Assembly: GCA_037367405.1 (NCBI GenBank) | Contig: JAZKJV010004148.1 | Location: 1,860,501-1,924,500, forward strand | DNA length: 64,000 nt | Origin: Ottelia alismoides | Lineage: Eukaryota > Streptophyta > Magnoliopsida > Alismatales > Hydrocharitaceae | Reading direction: 5' to 3' | Shown: in pieces, positions 47,729 to 59,345 of the stretch | Numbering within the stretch: position 1 is the stretch's first letter | Layout: each line of letters opens with the position of its first letter | Made by a program: the position numbers and the translations under genes | Notes under the pieces: model-generated | The model's database searches: none | What the model saw: only the letters and a program-made list of their open reading frames with translations | Told to the model about the DNA's origin: nothing

Positions 47729-49773
47729 GGTTTTGGGATCCATGGATCTCAATCCATGGGACATATAAAATCAACGGATGAGATTGATTTATGTCCAATC
47801 CAATGGTCAAGATTTTTGTTGGTAAAAGCCAACAACTTGTGATTTAATTTAGATCAATTTTATTTGATAAGTCAAATACAAATTAATCCTGAATTAAACC
47901 AATAAAATAAAGGAGACAATCATCATGGAGATTGCATCTCCTATTGGAACAAGGTGGACGGACACTTGTTTCCAATTGGAGCCAATCTCATGAGATCTCA
48001 TGAGATTGCATATCTCCATGAAAATCTCTATTATTTATTCCAACAACTTTTGTTGAGATCTATTCTTCAAAAAATTATTCATAATTAATTTCGAAAATAT
48101 TGCAATCTTGCCATTGGAATTTTGTGAATCACATTCACAACCCAAAATAAAATATAATTTACATTTTCAATTAATTACACAATGTGTATCCAATACACAG
48201 TAATAATTAATCAACAAATATAAATTATAATTAGCTCTCTCTAATACATTATAAATCATATTTATAATATATTATGAATAATTGGATATTACTATCCACA
48301 TTATTCTTATCCACAATAATTATATCACATTTAATTATATTAAACAACTTATTCTCATATGCTCAAATAATATGAATCACATTCATATTATTTACTTCTT
48401 CGATAATTAAATCACATTTAATTATCTTAGATAACTCTCTTTATAATATGAATCGTATTCATATTAATCATGACAATTAAATCACATTTAATTATCCATT
48501 TTCTCAATGCTCGGATACATAAATCAACGATAGAATTATCCATGAACTCTTTCAAGGATATTGCGCTTTCTCCGCGAATACTTGGAGATAAGGACAGGGA
48601 AATTGTATTGTTCCACGTATAGTGACTTGGATATTGAGATCACATCTCAAATCAAAATCTCGGGCCTCCCATAGATGCTTGATTAAATCAAGATCGCAAA
48701 TCTAATCTTCTCATTGAATATGAATCACATTCAGATCAATGTCCAACATTTGGACTAAGATCAGATTACATCTCTATTGGGAGGAGTCACTAAAATCTAG
48801 ACCCATTTCATCATTCCCAAGGAATGGAAGCGTCATGGTTATACAATCGTTTATGATCACATCGTCCTCTGATATTCCTAATACATGTACATCCTGCATA
48901 TTACAAGACCTAGAATAATCCCGAAGTATAAGATCAATTTTACACTATCTACTTCAGGGATTTATCATTAAGTTTCTCATTTGACTATTGGGAGTTGGTA
49001 TCGATCATATACTTTCCAAAAGCATATATCATACCTAGGTACTGATCATATACTTTCCAAAAGTATATATCAAACCTACAAATTCTGTCAAATTTCCAAT
49101 GAGAGACGACCATGCACGGAATTTGATCTTCCCAACATCTCATGAGTGAGCTCATGTCTTCCGGTTCAGTAATGAACCTGTAAGATCCCTTTAAGAGATT
49201 ATAGTACTCATATGCCCTTATATGCACACCATCGCGTCGGTGTATAGACCTTGGTTAGGTCATCAACCTGTTGGTCTACCAAATGTACATACTCATACAT
49301 ATAGTAACACATCTGTCTCCGGTCAGAGGATGTGTGCCTATATCATGACATCATACGATATATGACTTTGGTTATCTCGATCTCATTAAGTCAACTCTTT
49401 GACCTAACTTATCTAACACCTCCGAATCTCTATTACTATGTAGAGGACCAGCATCAAGAGGTCAGTTAGATATCAGCCTTTAGAGAAAGGATTGTCATCT
49501 CCTTCTCCAGCTGGAGATCAGCTCTTAATAATCATTTGATGTTGCTTGATGAGTCCTCAATCTAACTCTTTAGATATCCATCCAAGCACCAACCTCTATG
49601 ATTCAATACTTGAATCAACAGTTGTATGATCATCAAGACGGCCATGGTAAATAACCCTAATTGTACTAAGGGACCTATTATGCAAATTATTTATTCTTCA
49701 TTTGAGATCAGGGAATGATATTCGCAATAACATTTATTGCATAATGGCTCGTCGTGGGCTCGCATGTCCAACA

Positions 49774-50949
49774 TGACTATTCCTCTTTTGAAGCTTTATT
49801 GCAACCCACCCTCTCCTGTCTTTAGACTTCATCGAAACTGGATCAGGTTGGGGTGCACTTCCCTTGCTAGACGACGACGAATGTTTCCACCTGTGTGCGT
49901 CTCAGATGGGCAAATCAATCCCCTCACCACTCCAACTGAGTTTAGCCAAGTGAAAGGTGCAAGTGTCCAAGTTAGGTCACAGCCGACAAGAGGCGTGTGT
50001 GTGTCTCGAAAAGTTATATTTAGTCAACTGTGGTGACTTGAACCCAGCCCTGAGTCTCAATGAATTAAGTCCTATTAGACCTGAAGTACCTTAAATCTAG
50101 TTCCCATAAGGTTCCAATGCAGTTAGGTATAGTAAGTTCAAACCAAGCTCCAATCTTAGACTTTATTGGACTAGTTCAATCATCAAGCTCATTCAAAGAA
50201 TGCAAATGCTATGCGAAGTAGAAAAATAAGGCAATTTTTCAAAGAATTTTGAAAAGAAAATGAATTTTTACACAAAGAATTTTGGAAAATAAAAAGAATT
50301 CTGTCACACAAAGTGTAAAATATTTACAGCTATTTACACGGGCATTCCTTCTTTTATTTACAATAATTAAGAATTTAAAAGAACTTACAGATTTTTATTT
50401 ATTATTGGTACATATATACAATTGACAAAGAATTTTATTTTAATTTATATACACATTTTATTCCTATTTTAGTGATACATTCATTTCTCAAACATATTTG
50501 AAAACCATTTTCAAAACTATAGTACAAAATGTTTTTTACAAATATTTACAAACATTTGAAAGCTATTTTGCAAAAAAAAATCATATAGTATATATACATT
50601 TTTCACACTATTTTACACACATTTTCAAAATCATTTGCAAATAGTTTTTCAAATCTTTTTATTTCACACAAAGAAATGAAATTTTTGCAAATAAAATATT
50701 TTTACAAAGATTGAAAACATTTCACAAAAAGTTTTCCAAACGGTTCACACCATTTTTCAAATCATTTTGCAAAAGTATTTTTAACCTGATTTATTAATCA
50801 GTAAATACAAAGACAATTTGAGGAATGACTATTGTTATTAAATGATTTTTAATGAAATATATATTTATGTATATAGTATGTCTAGCCATATTTATTAATA
50901 AATATGAAAGTACGAGTTATGGCTAAAGTATATACAGAGTATATACCCC
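49774..50949 (-). other. 3' untranslated region of element B, inner part
   Basis: Continues the B sequence broken at 39,190 and is similar to 10,400-11,245 in D. 50,450-50,790 is made of loosely repeated ATTTTCAAA/TTTGCAAA-type words. The ORF 49,737-50,036 has no family resemblance. No gene seen. Confidence 0.7.
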
Positions 50950-51494
50950 CTATACTTAGCAGGAACTATGCCCTCACAGTTCGAAAAGAAAAAGAGAAGA
51001 CATAACTCGCACTTAGCATAGAAAATCCTATACTACAATGACTAAAAAATGAAGGAATGAAGATGTAAATGAATAAGATGGTGACCGTCCCCCCTATACT
51101 TAGGATCTAATAATCCTAAGTATAGTAGACTGTGCACAACGCAGGGAGGGTCACGGGTGGGAATAAACAGAAAAATGAATCAATGAATCAGGGGTGCACA
51201 TCCCCACATAATTAGGACAAAGTACATACTAAGTACAGAAAACTGACAAAAATGGTGACACCTTTTATGTAGATAAAGAAAATTGAAAAGGAAAAGAAGA
51301 AAAGAAGAAAAGAAGAAAACACAGATATATACAGATATACGAGAAGATCGTGAAAAATGTACGCATCACTCCCCCTATACTTAGGGTGAGATATCCCTAA
51401 GTATAAGCAACAACATGAGTGACGGAACTGAACGAGTAAAGAACAACACGGTTTGTACCCCCTATACATAGGACAAGGTATGTCCTAAGTATAG
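50950..51494 (-). repeat. Hairpin cluster of element B
   Basis: Stem-loops at 51,094-51,125 (13 bp perfect arms, CTATACTTAGGAT with ATCCTAAGTATAG, 6 nt loop), 51,375-51,406 (TTAGGG paired with CCCTAA) and 51,462-51,494 (TAGGAC paired with GTCCTA), plus a weak one near 51,200-51,240. The large hairpin has arms 50,950-50,970 and 51,001-51,021. Same order as in D and A. Confidence 0.88.
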
Positions 51495-51960
51495 TCACAA
51501 AGATATGGCGATAGATCTTGGGCACACGTAACATACGTGAGAACGGAGGAATAGAAGACAAAACACATATATTCAACAAGGTAAGCTGCTAAGGTAGAGG
51601 ACAGTCTCTAGCATGCGAGTACCGTGCTCTCGTCATCATCTCCCTGTGAGAACGAGGACGCATTTTGATAGTAAAAAGACACCTGGTTAGCCATAAAGTG
51701 GGTGTCAGCTACCGGGGACAAACAGATCGGAAAGTAAAGTAGGGACCGGTAGCGTAAAGCAGATGATCGACTCATAAGGATGAATGAATGAGAGGAGCCG
51801 ATATCGTGAGACTTGGAGGAAGAAGGAATAGTACAGACTCCTCCTAGTAAATCATGGTCTCTGAAATGGTGTATTTGAAGAACAGGAGATTCTTAGTACA
51901 ACGGTGTGACGTTTGGTGGTCATAGAATCAGAAGGTCAACAGAACACACCGAAGTGTCAT
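51495..51960 (-). other. Spacer between hairpin cluster and tandem array in B
   Basis: Non-coding, GC-richer than its surroundings. I see no gene and no clear repeat unit, though CTACCGGGGAC...GGGACCGGTAG near 51,710-51,752 may be another stem-loop. Confidence 0.4.
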
Positions 51961-53850
51961 GAGACAAGGCTCAACCCTGTGAGGGTCCTCTAGGTGAGTA
52001 GGATCGGAGAATAATCAGAAGACTCGGCTCTGTGCTCCAACAAAGAGGAGACCCAACTAGAGAGGGGACCAATCACACATCAGAAAACTCGGCTCCATGC
52101 TCCAATAGGATGGAAACATAACTAGAAGGAGACCGAGAACACACGTCAGAAGACTCGACTTCATGCATCAACAGATAGGAGACACCAGAAATGAAGCCGA
52201 GTACCTAGAATATGATGTACCCTCTCACAGATAACCCTCGAAGAGTAGTACATGCTAATCATCGAATAATCAGACAGAAACTCAACCTTGCGAGGATCGT
52301 CAAGGTGAGTGGACACAAAGGCGTCAGTAATCCATCAGACAGATCATCAGCATCGGTCTCGGTAGGCGATATAGCGGCTACCAGTAGAAGAGACTGGAAA
52401 ATCGAGAGAGTGTGGCATCATCCCGCAGACAACCATCAAGGAACATGTTGCCAACTAGGCATGAAATAATCAGATATCAAGAGCTCGGCCTTGTGAGGAC
52501 AGTCAAGGAGATCGGACTCGAAGGAGTCCAGTTAGACGGGTCTCATGATCAGACGGATCAGATACGCATCAAGGAGTAAGACCAAAAGCATATATAAGAT
52601 GACTTGGTTCCGTGCTCCAACAGAATGGAGACACAGTCAGCAGGGGGAACCGAGCGTAAATAAAGTGTTGCATTATCCCGCATATAGTCCTTGGGGAGAG
52701 TGATGCGAACTAGATCAATGAATAGTCATAATTATCTCTACCTTGCGAGGGTCGTTAAGGAGAGAGGAAGGCTCGAAGGAGCCGGATCCATCAGATGGAT
52801 CCTCGGATACGATCTCGGTAGACAAGAGATAGTCTACCAGAAGAAGAAACCAAAAGATAGTAAATCTTCCATAGCTTCTCGCAGATACCCTCGGAGAGCT
52901 ATGAACAAGTCAAGGAATAATCAGAAAAGATCTCATCCTTGCGAGGACCGTCAAGGAGAGCGGACTCAAAGGAGCCTGGCCAAGTCGGTCTCGTACCCCA
53001 ACAGATCGGGTGCACAATCAGAAAGGGAGACCGACTGCACATATCAGATGATACGGCTTCTGCTCTAATGAGGTGGCAACACATGCAGTGAGTCAAGCCG
53101 ATCGTAAAGAAAGTGTCACATCCTTCCGCAGATAGTCCTCTGAAAGTGATGTGAGCTACACAGTGAATAATCAGTGCATATCTCGTCCTTGCGAGGGTCA
53201 TCAAGGAGAGAAGGAGGCTTAGAGGAGCCGGATCCATCAGACGGATCCGTAGAAAATGTGGTCTTGGTAGACGACAGATCATCTACCAATAGAAGAGACC
53301 AAAAGGTTGGAAATGTGTCGTAGCATCTTGCAGATAACCCTCAGAGAGCTATGAACTAGGCAGTAAGTAACTGGAATATCAAGGCTCGTTCTTGCGAGGA
53401 CTGTCAAGGAGAGTGGACTCAAAGGAGACTAATCAGATGGATCCCGGATGGGCATGGAAGTGGGACCCAAAGCAAGTATCAGATGACTCAGTTCTGTATC
53501 CCAACAGAATGGAGACACACACAGCAGGTGGAACCGAGTAGAAAGTGCTCCATCCTCCCGCAAATAGTCCTCGGGGAGATAATGCATTCTAGGCAAGGAA
53601 TAATCAGAATATTGAGGCTACTCCTTGCGAGGACCGTCAAGGAGAGCAGTAAGTCAATTGGCCTTGTGTACAGATAGGTCAGGTACAGAATCAGAGGAAG
53701 AGGCCAATCAAGTATATCATTTGACTCGGTTTCAGGGTCCATCAGAATGGACACCCCATCAGTGCATGAAGTCGAGTTTTAGAAAATTATCAGCCTCTCG
53801 CAGATAGTCCTCAAGGAACGATGCGAGCTAAGTTGGTGAGTATCATGGGA
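51961..53850 (-). repeat. Tandem array, about 450 bp period with two subunits, rich in hairpins
   Basis: The marker CTTGCGAGG...GTCAAGGAGAG occurs at about 52,292, 52,491, 52,742, 52,937, 53,188, 53,392 and 53,626, with spacings of about 199, 251, 195, 251, 204 and 234. Alternate copies match best (52,292 with 52,742 and 53,188; 52,491 with 52,937 and 53,392), giving a higher-order period near 450 bp. A three-copy run of a 60-65 bp piece (GACTCGGCTC...ACCGAG) lies at 52,019-52,203. Most copies contain stem-loops (see findings). ORFs through the array (127 residues and shorter, both strands) change frame from copy to copy and are not conserved. Confidence 0.85.
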
Positions 53851-55150
53851 ATGCTAGTGTTGAGCTCAAGATGATTGAGATCAAGAGAAACCGACAGATT
53901 TGGCGAAGATGATTGAGCTCAAGCGCTAATACCACAACTTGATGTAAATGAGGAGATCTATGTAAAGAGAGATAGAGAGACTCAAAGATGAAAAAGAATG
54001 ACTCACACGGACGGGACCGAAGACTCTAAAATGCATGAAAATGTAATGAACTCCAAGTCACAATCACGACACAAGGAAAATTCTTGATTTACCTACTCAA
54101 CACAATGAAGACCAACAAATGTCGGTCATTTTATCTTTTCAATTTTTGAGTTAGGTGATCACAAAGTTGTACACAACAAAGAGAGGCTTGGGATTGGGGC
54201 ACTATCCTAGGGTGTACATAGGAATAAAATGCTAATACGATGAGGGGGTTGCTCTCCCCAATACAAGGAATCCATTACATTTTATTTTAAGTCCAATAGA
54301 GTTAGCAATCCTGATTTTATTTTGGTTATCTTTTTCTTTTGGTTATTTTTCAATGCACGTTCCTATCGAGGTTCCAATTTCCATTTAGCATCCAAGGTTG
54401 GCAAAATCAGAGGGAGAAGATCGGAAAAGCTATGCAAGTTAGAAAACAATGATGCATGCCACGTAAGAAGACTTACAGTGCCTCCAGCTCTATCCATGCG
54501 GGATGCATAACAGAATTGAAACCTATGCTATATGTAGATGCAAGCCGAAGAAATCGCCCTAGGGGAGGATACTGTCATCGTGAAGAACATTATTTCAAAA
54601 TTGACTAAGTCCCAAATCGTATCTATAGGTACATGTATAAATATTAGGGTTTAGCCATTAGTCTATGTCAAACAATCCTAAGCTATGGCTCATTCACACA
54701 AGAATAATGAAAATACAAATAAAAAAAGAAAAAAGAAAAGAATCAAAACCACCGAGGCCCCCAAGGGAACAATCCCTCAGGTACTGGACCTCGGGAAGTT
54801 GGTGTATGAGAGTCCTGTATTATTACAATTTCCTAAGTCTCTCTCTCACATAAATATACATAAAAAATAATAATGCACGAATTAGACTGTCTTCAAAATT
54901 TCTTCTCGGTTTGCTTGTAATGCTCTCTCCTGTCAGCCTAGGTAAGAAGGGCTGACTCCGCCTTGATTGGTTGCACCGGTCCTCCTAAGACGACCTCCGT
55001 CGTGCAGCGGTCCCTCGCATCAAAGACAAATAGAGAAAAAGTGTCAGAACAGTCAATCAAATAATATCAATAAATAATCAAATAAATAAATGAATAATGG
55101 ACATGATCAAAGAATTATATAAGTAGATAAACACACAAAAATCAGTTGCC
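53851..55150 (-). other. 5' leader of element B
   Basis: Non-coding leader homologous to 26,439-27,690 in A (shared TTCCGATCTTCTCC, GATGCGAGGGAC, GTCTTAGGAGGACC on minus). No gag start is recognised. ORFs such as 54,685-54,870 are Lys-rich chance frames. Confidence 0.7.
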
Positions 55151-55168
55151 TCCCCGGCAATGACTCCA
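55151..55168 (-). other. Primer binding site of element B (tRNA-Asp type)
   Basis: TGGAGTCATTGCCGGGGA on minus, 2 bp after the 5' LTR end. Same type as element A; typical of Athila. Confidence 0.88.
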
Positions 55169-55170
55169 TT

Positions 55171-58100
55171 TGATGAGTGAGGAGAATCAAGGGTCATATT
55201 AATCCACAAGGCGGATCAATAGTCGATGCAGTGACTGCTCCATAATCCTCAATCAATCAACAATTAACCCATAATTAAATATATGCAACTAATATCAAAA
55301 ATGTGGAGTTAAAATTTATTATAACTCTACAGCAAAATGTGTATAGGTGTAAGAATATGTAGAGGTCGAACACAGGGAGACGAATGGTTTGTGTGGTGAA
55401 AATGAATGCACATTATTCAACTCTATGTTCATGTCCATTTCCTTATTGTTTTTGTGGGTTTTTAGTTTTATAAAATTATTATTATTATTTTTGTTTTATG
55501 ATTTTTATTTTGTTTTTATATTTTATTTTCTTATATATTTTCTGTTTATATTTTTAATTATATAATATAGATACATATATAATTATAGAAATCTATGTAT
55601 AAGAAAAGGGAGAGAGATTTATATATAGACATATATATATGTATACTCAAAATATCTCTCATATAATATTTTTTTGGCTCTTTATATTTTTTAATTTTTT
55701 TTTATTTTTTTCAAAAATTTTACTAATTTTTATGCATTTTTAATTCCAAAAATATCCCTAGTAAGGGATTAATTAAATAATCTAAAACTAATTTGGGTTT
55801 TAAAATATTAAATAAGTCCAAAAATTACAAAATCTAGTTTTTAATACATAAATATATTTATATAGATAATTATAAAATAATGAAACATTTTTTTAGTATT
55901 TTTCTTGGGTTTTTATATTTTTTTGTTGGCTTTTAAAGCTTTCTAATTTTTATACTTTTATTTTTCTTATTTTTAGGTTTTTTTTTCATTTTCTGGACTC
56001 AACAAATATATAAATAAACTACATATAACTCTTTGGAATTTTTCAAAAATGTTTTCTAATTTTTTTGGTATTTTATAAGTTAAACAGGGGTTAAATGCTC
56101 CTATTTCATTTTTAATAATTAGATAAAATGCGTAAAATTGCCAATTGAATATATAGCATGGATCTACAAGGGATAAGGCATTTAACCTAATTTTTGTTTG
56201 ATTTAAAGAGCAAGTTAGCTATCTAAAATAAATAGCTAAAGATCACAAAATTATATGGCCTGGCAGGGGCATAGATGCGAATAAAATTAATGACAGGGAT
56301 AGCACTGCAAATATGCCAACATATAAGAACATTTATTTAATTTTAACGCATCAATATACCATTACAAAAACTGTCAGGGACTTAGTTACAAAATTCTCAC
56401 CCTCACGTGGGACTACACGTGAGGCTGAGAGGGACCAAAAGAAAATATGAAAAGTATGAGGGCCTACATGCAAAATACCCTATTTTATTTACATGAAATA
56501 TTTTATTTACAACATTAAAAATTAAATACAAAAATGTGGGTCATAAGATTTACAATTTACCCCAAAGAGGCACGAGCGGACGACGATCTGGTCTTTACTT
56601 ATCCACGTGGCGTTCATCCAATGCACCATATCGCTTCACCGATGAGCGGTGAAGATTAGATCATCCGAGATGATCCGACGGTCGAAACACTACTCCATCA
56701 GACGACTGTGTTGCGATCTGGAGGAGCTCCCTTCATCCAACGGTAAAGAGGCTCGATGAAGGAACATGGAAGAACACTCACCTGAGCGAGGTTCCACAAG
56801 TGATATCTCCCTCTATCGGCGTTCTTTGCTGCTCCCAAGGGTCCTCTAAGCTTCCTTGCTGGTGTCTCTATCTCCTAGAGGCTTCAGAATGGCACGATGT
56901 TTACCGAAAGTCCTCCGAAAGGTCAAGAAAGAAGACGGGTTCCGGGTCTCTCCGACGACTCTTGATTGCATCTCCTGGTGCTTATTAGCGCACCTAACCT
57001 GCAGAAGAAGACCACCCGGCTCGAGGTGATGGTCCTCGGCACAAGAATGAAGTTGTTAGCATGAAAATGACGGGGACAGCGAAGCTTCCGACGAGGTGGT
57101 AGAGTTTAAGCTTTGATTCGTGAAGCCAAGAGGTTTCGGTTGGTTTTAGATGGCTGGGAGATGAAGGAAGTGGTGGGGAATGGGATGGAGGTAGAAAGCG
57201 AGTCGGAAACAGTAAGCACACGATGGAATCATTCGCCGGAGCAGAGCTCCGGCAAACTACGAATGGATCGATTAACTATAGTTCATTACACTAATTACTA
57301 TCCTAAATGCATGAATGAGATGCTGGGACAAAAACCTAACTAAGAAATGAAGATATGAAAAGCTCATACCTGACTGGATAGCTAAGGAGCAGAGGTCGCC
57401 AGCGACAGCGACCTTGGGCACACCTCCTTCCTCCGCGAGCGTCCACGACCTTAAGAGGACCTCCATCTGTCACCTGGATGCACACTAGGCTGGATGTGGG
57501 AGCTCTAGGGCAAGTGAAAATGGCCAAATTTGAGAATGGAGGAGGAGGTCTTTATTTATAAACATTGGTGTGCACCCTTATTGACCAGACGATGGTAAAG
57601 TATCTACGCTATGTACAATGTGTGCAAGGTGTGGGCGTGTATGTACAATGTGCCAAGAATATTTATTGTGAAGGAATCAAGTGTGATTGATGGATGGTGC
57701 GCCCGTGAAAAAAGGGAGAAAACATGGGATTTGGCAGATTTGATGGGTTGGAGGATGAGTTATTTATAAAGATAATGGGGTGCCCTTATTGATTAGTCAT
57801 AATCAATGAATCTAGTGTATTTACAAGGGATACAAGCCATGGGCGTATATGAGGGTTGTTTTGGGAGTATTTTCCGTGAAGGGACTGATATTATTTGAGC
57901 TATGGATTGGCCGGGAAAATTAAGAGAAAACGAGAGATTTGAGAGATCTGACGTGCTGCGGAGGCTGGAGGCTGAGTTGACCGCAGGTCAACAGGGGGAG
58001 CCATGCCATTGGTCCATGTAGGCTCACTACAGGACAAAACAGCAGGGTTATCAAAGAATAATTATTTAAAAAATGATTTTATTAATTTTTGGATATAAAA

Positions 58101-59340
58101 TAAGAAATGTTTATTATTTTATGTAGTATTACGATTTCTATTTATTTTTTGATATATTTTATTAAAAGTTAATTATTAATGGTTTATTTATAGGTATATT
58201 CACATGTATGTTGTATAATTTATTTTTATTCTGTATATTTTATTATTGTATTTTCTTATTTTATATATTTATAACGTATTTTTAGGTACATATATATATT
58301 TTTATCTTATTTTTATGATAGTATTTTTATACTTAAATAAATAGGTATATGAATTGTATAGGTATAGTTATAGGTATTTTGTCTATGTTTTATATACTTT
58401 TTTTTATTTTTTTGTATTGGTTTTTATTTTGGTTTTATATTTTTAATATAAAATCTGTAATATTCCCAACATTCTAAAAATATAAAAGATAAGGAAAAAA
58501 AGAATATATTTCCCTTTTATTTATATACATGTATACATATGTATTTTTGTCTATGTATTTTATAGAATTGTTTTATTTGAGGTTTTCTTTTTTGTTTTCT
58601 TTTAATTTCAATATGTACATGTATTATATATATTATTTTCAAAATTCTAAAAATTTAAATTTGTAAAAATAATGAATAATGAATATATGAATATTTTAAT
58701 CGGGTAAACTATACAATGTGGGCCAAAAACATAACTTCCACAGGTTGACTCCAAAAATTATGAAACCACCTTCATTAAATAGCTCTTGAAAAGTTATATA
58801 CATTTAAAGGTGTGATTTTGATAGATTTTGAGTTTTTATTTTCAAGATATGGGTCTGTGAAGTTGAGATTTTGGCTTTTTATTTTGTGTACAAAATCTAC
58901 ATTGTATATTATTTTTATAAAATCCCAATTTTATATTTTTATTTACATTATTATCTACAACTTTTATGTACAAAGTTTCTTTATTTGATGAATAAATAAT
59001 TAGATTAAAATGGGTGTCAAAAAATGCATAAATAATGAATAAATAAATGAGGTATTTATTGATTTTTTGGCCCTTATCTCTCCCTACATTATTCCTTATC
59101 GACCAATTCCATTCTGGACTTGGTCTCGGGGTTAGGGTCATAAAATATTTGCAATATTTTATTCCTTTTTCTTTTCTTCTCTTTATTCTATAATTTTGGC
59201 ATTAAAAACCTTATTTTGTTTACAATAAATACAATAATTAATAAATGCTATTATGGACAAATTGATGCTATTTACATGCAATTGCTAGGGTTTTTAAGGC
59301 CAAAATTATAGAATAAAGGTGATGAAATGGATATTCATAA
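55171..59340 (-). repeat. 5' LTR of element B
   Basis: Plus borders TGATGAGTGAGG (55,171) and GATATTCATAA (59,340; the last TCA has mutated to TAA), 4,170 bp. Collinear with 34,250-38,429, including the two-copy subrepeat and the GGTCGAACACAGGGAG motif (55,364-55,379). ORFs here are the diverged partners of those in the other LTR. Confidence 0.92.
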
Positions 59341-59345
59341 GCAGT
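59341..59345. repeat. Target site duplication of element B, right copy
   Basis: GCAGT, identical to 34,245-34,249. Confidence 0.9.

Larger units (their letters stand above)
39191..49773 (-). mobile_element. Copia-3: Ty1/copia element with both LTRs, nested in element B
   Basis: 10.6 kb. LTRs at 39,191-41,815 and 47,120-49,773, an initiator-Met-tRNA-type primer site at 47,105-47,117 and a polypurine tract at 41,816-41,828. Internal order on minus: leader, gag, protease, integrase, RT, RNase H, all with many stops. Flanks are ATACT (left) and TGACT (right); the uninterrupted homologous sites in D (near 10,408) and A (near 62,430, other strand) read AGACT, so each flank differs from the inferred target by one base. 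LTR-LTR differences vary from about 4 to 9 percent in the stretches I aligned. Confidence 0.92.
47120..49773 (-). repeat. 5' LTR of copia-3
   Basis: On minus it starts TGTTGGACATGCGAG (49,773) and ends CCATATCCGTCA (47,120), 2,654 bp. The extra length over the 3' LTR is partly a longer GA tract at 47,629-47,676. Overlapping ORFs 47,428-47,810 on both strands span the GA tract and are low complexity. Confidence 0.93.
34250..59340 (-). mobile_element. Element B: large non-autonomous Athila derivative with tandem array, carrying copia-3
   Basis: Two LTRs of about 4.18 kb (34,250-38,429 and 55,171-59,340), GCAGT duplications, a primer site next to the right LTR and a polypurine tract next to the left LTR fix the orientation as minus. 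Without the copia-3 insert the internal region is about 6.2 kb and contains leader, a hairpin-rich tandem array, the hairpin cluster and 3' untranslated region. No gag, protease, RT or IN motif was found. This is the structure of a large retrotransposon derivative (LARD). In the first 250 bp at the 3' ends of the two LTRs I count about 20 differences, so the insertion is not recent. Confidence 0.9.

Noticed and set aside
47428..47810. ORFs of 117 and 107 residues in the copia-3 5' LTR.
   Set aside because: Both depend on the GA microsatellite staying open in every frame; the 3' LTR copy does not preserve them.
52899..53282. ORFs of 127, 125, 88 and 85 residues in the tandem array as genes.
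   Set aside because: They lie in repeat units whose lengths are not multiples of three between copies; frames are not kept from unit to unit, on either strand.
51961..53850. CRISPR-like or satellite centromere array.
   Set aside because: Units of 200-250 bp with diverged copies and hairpins inside a eukaryotic LTR element; no short identical repeats with unique spacers, and only about 1.9 kb long.
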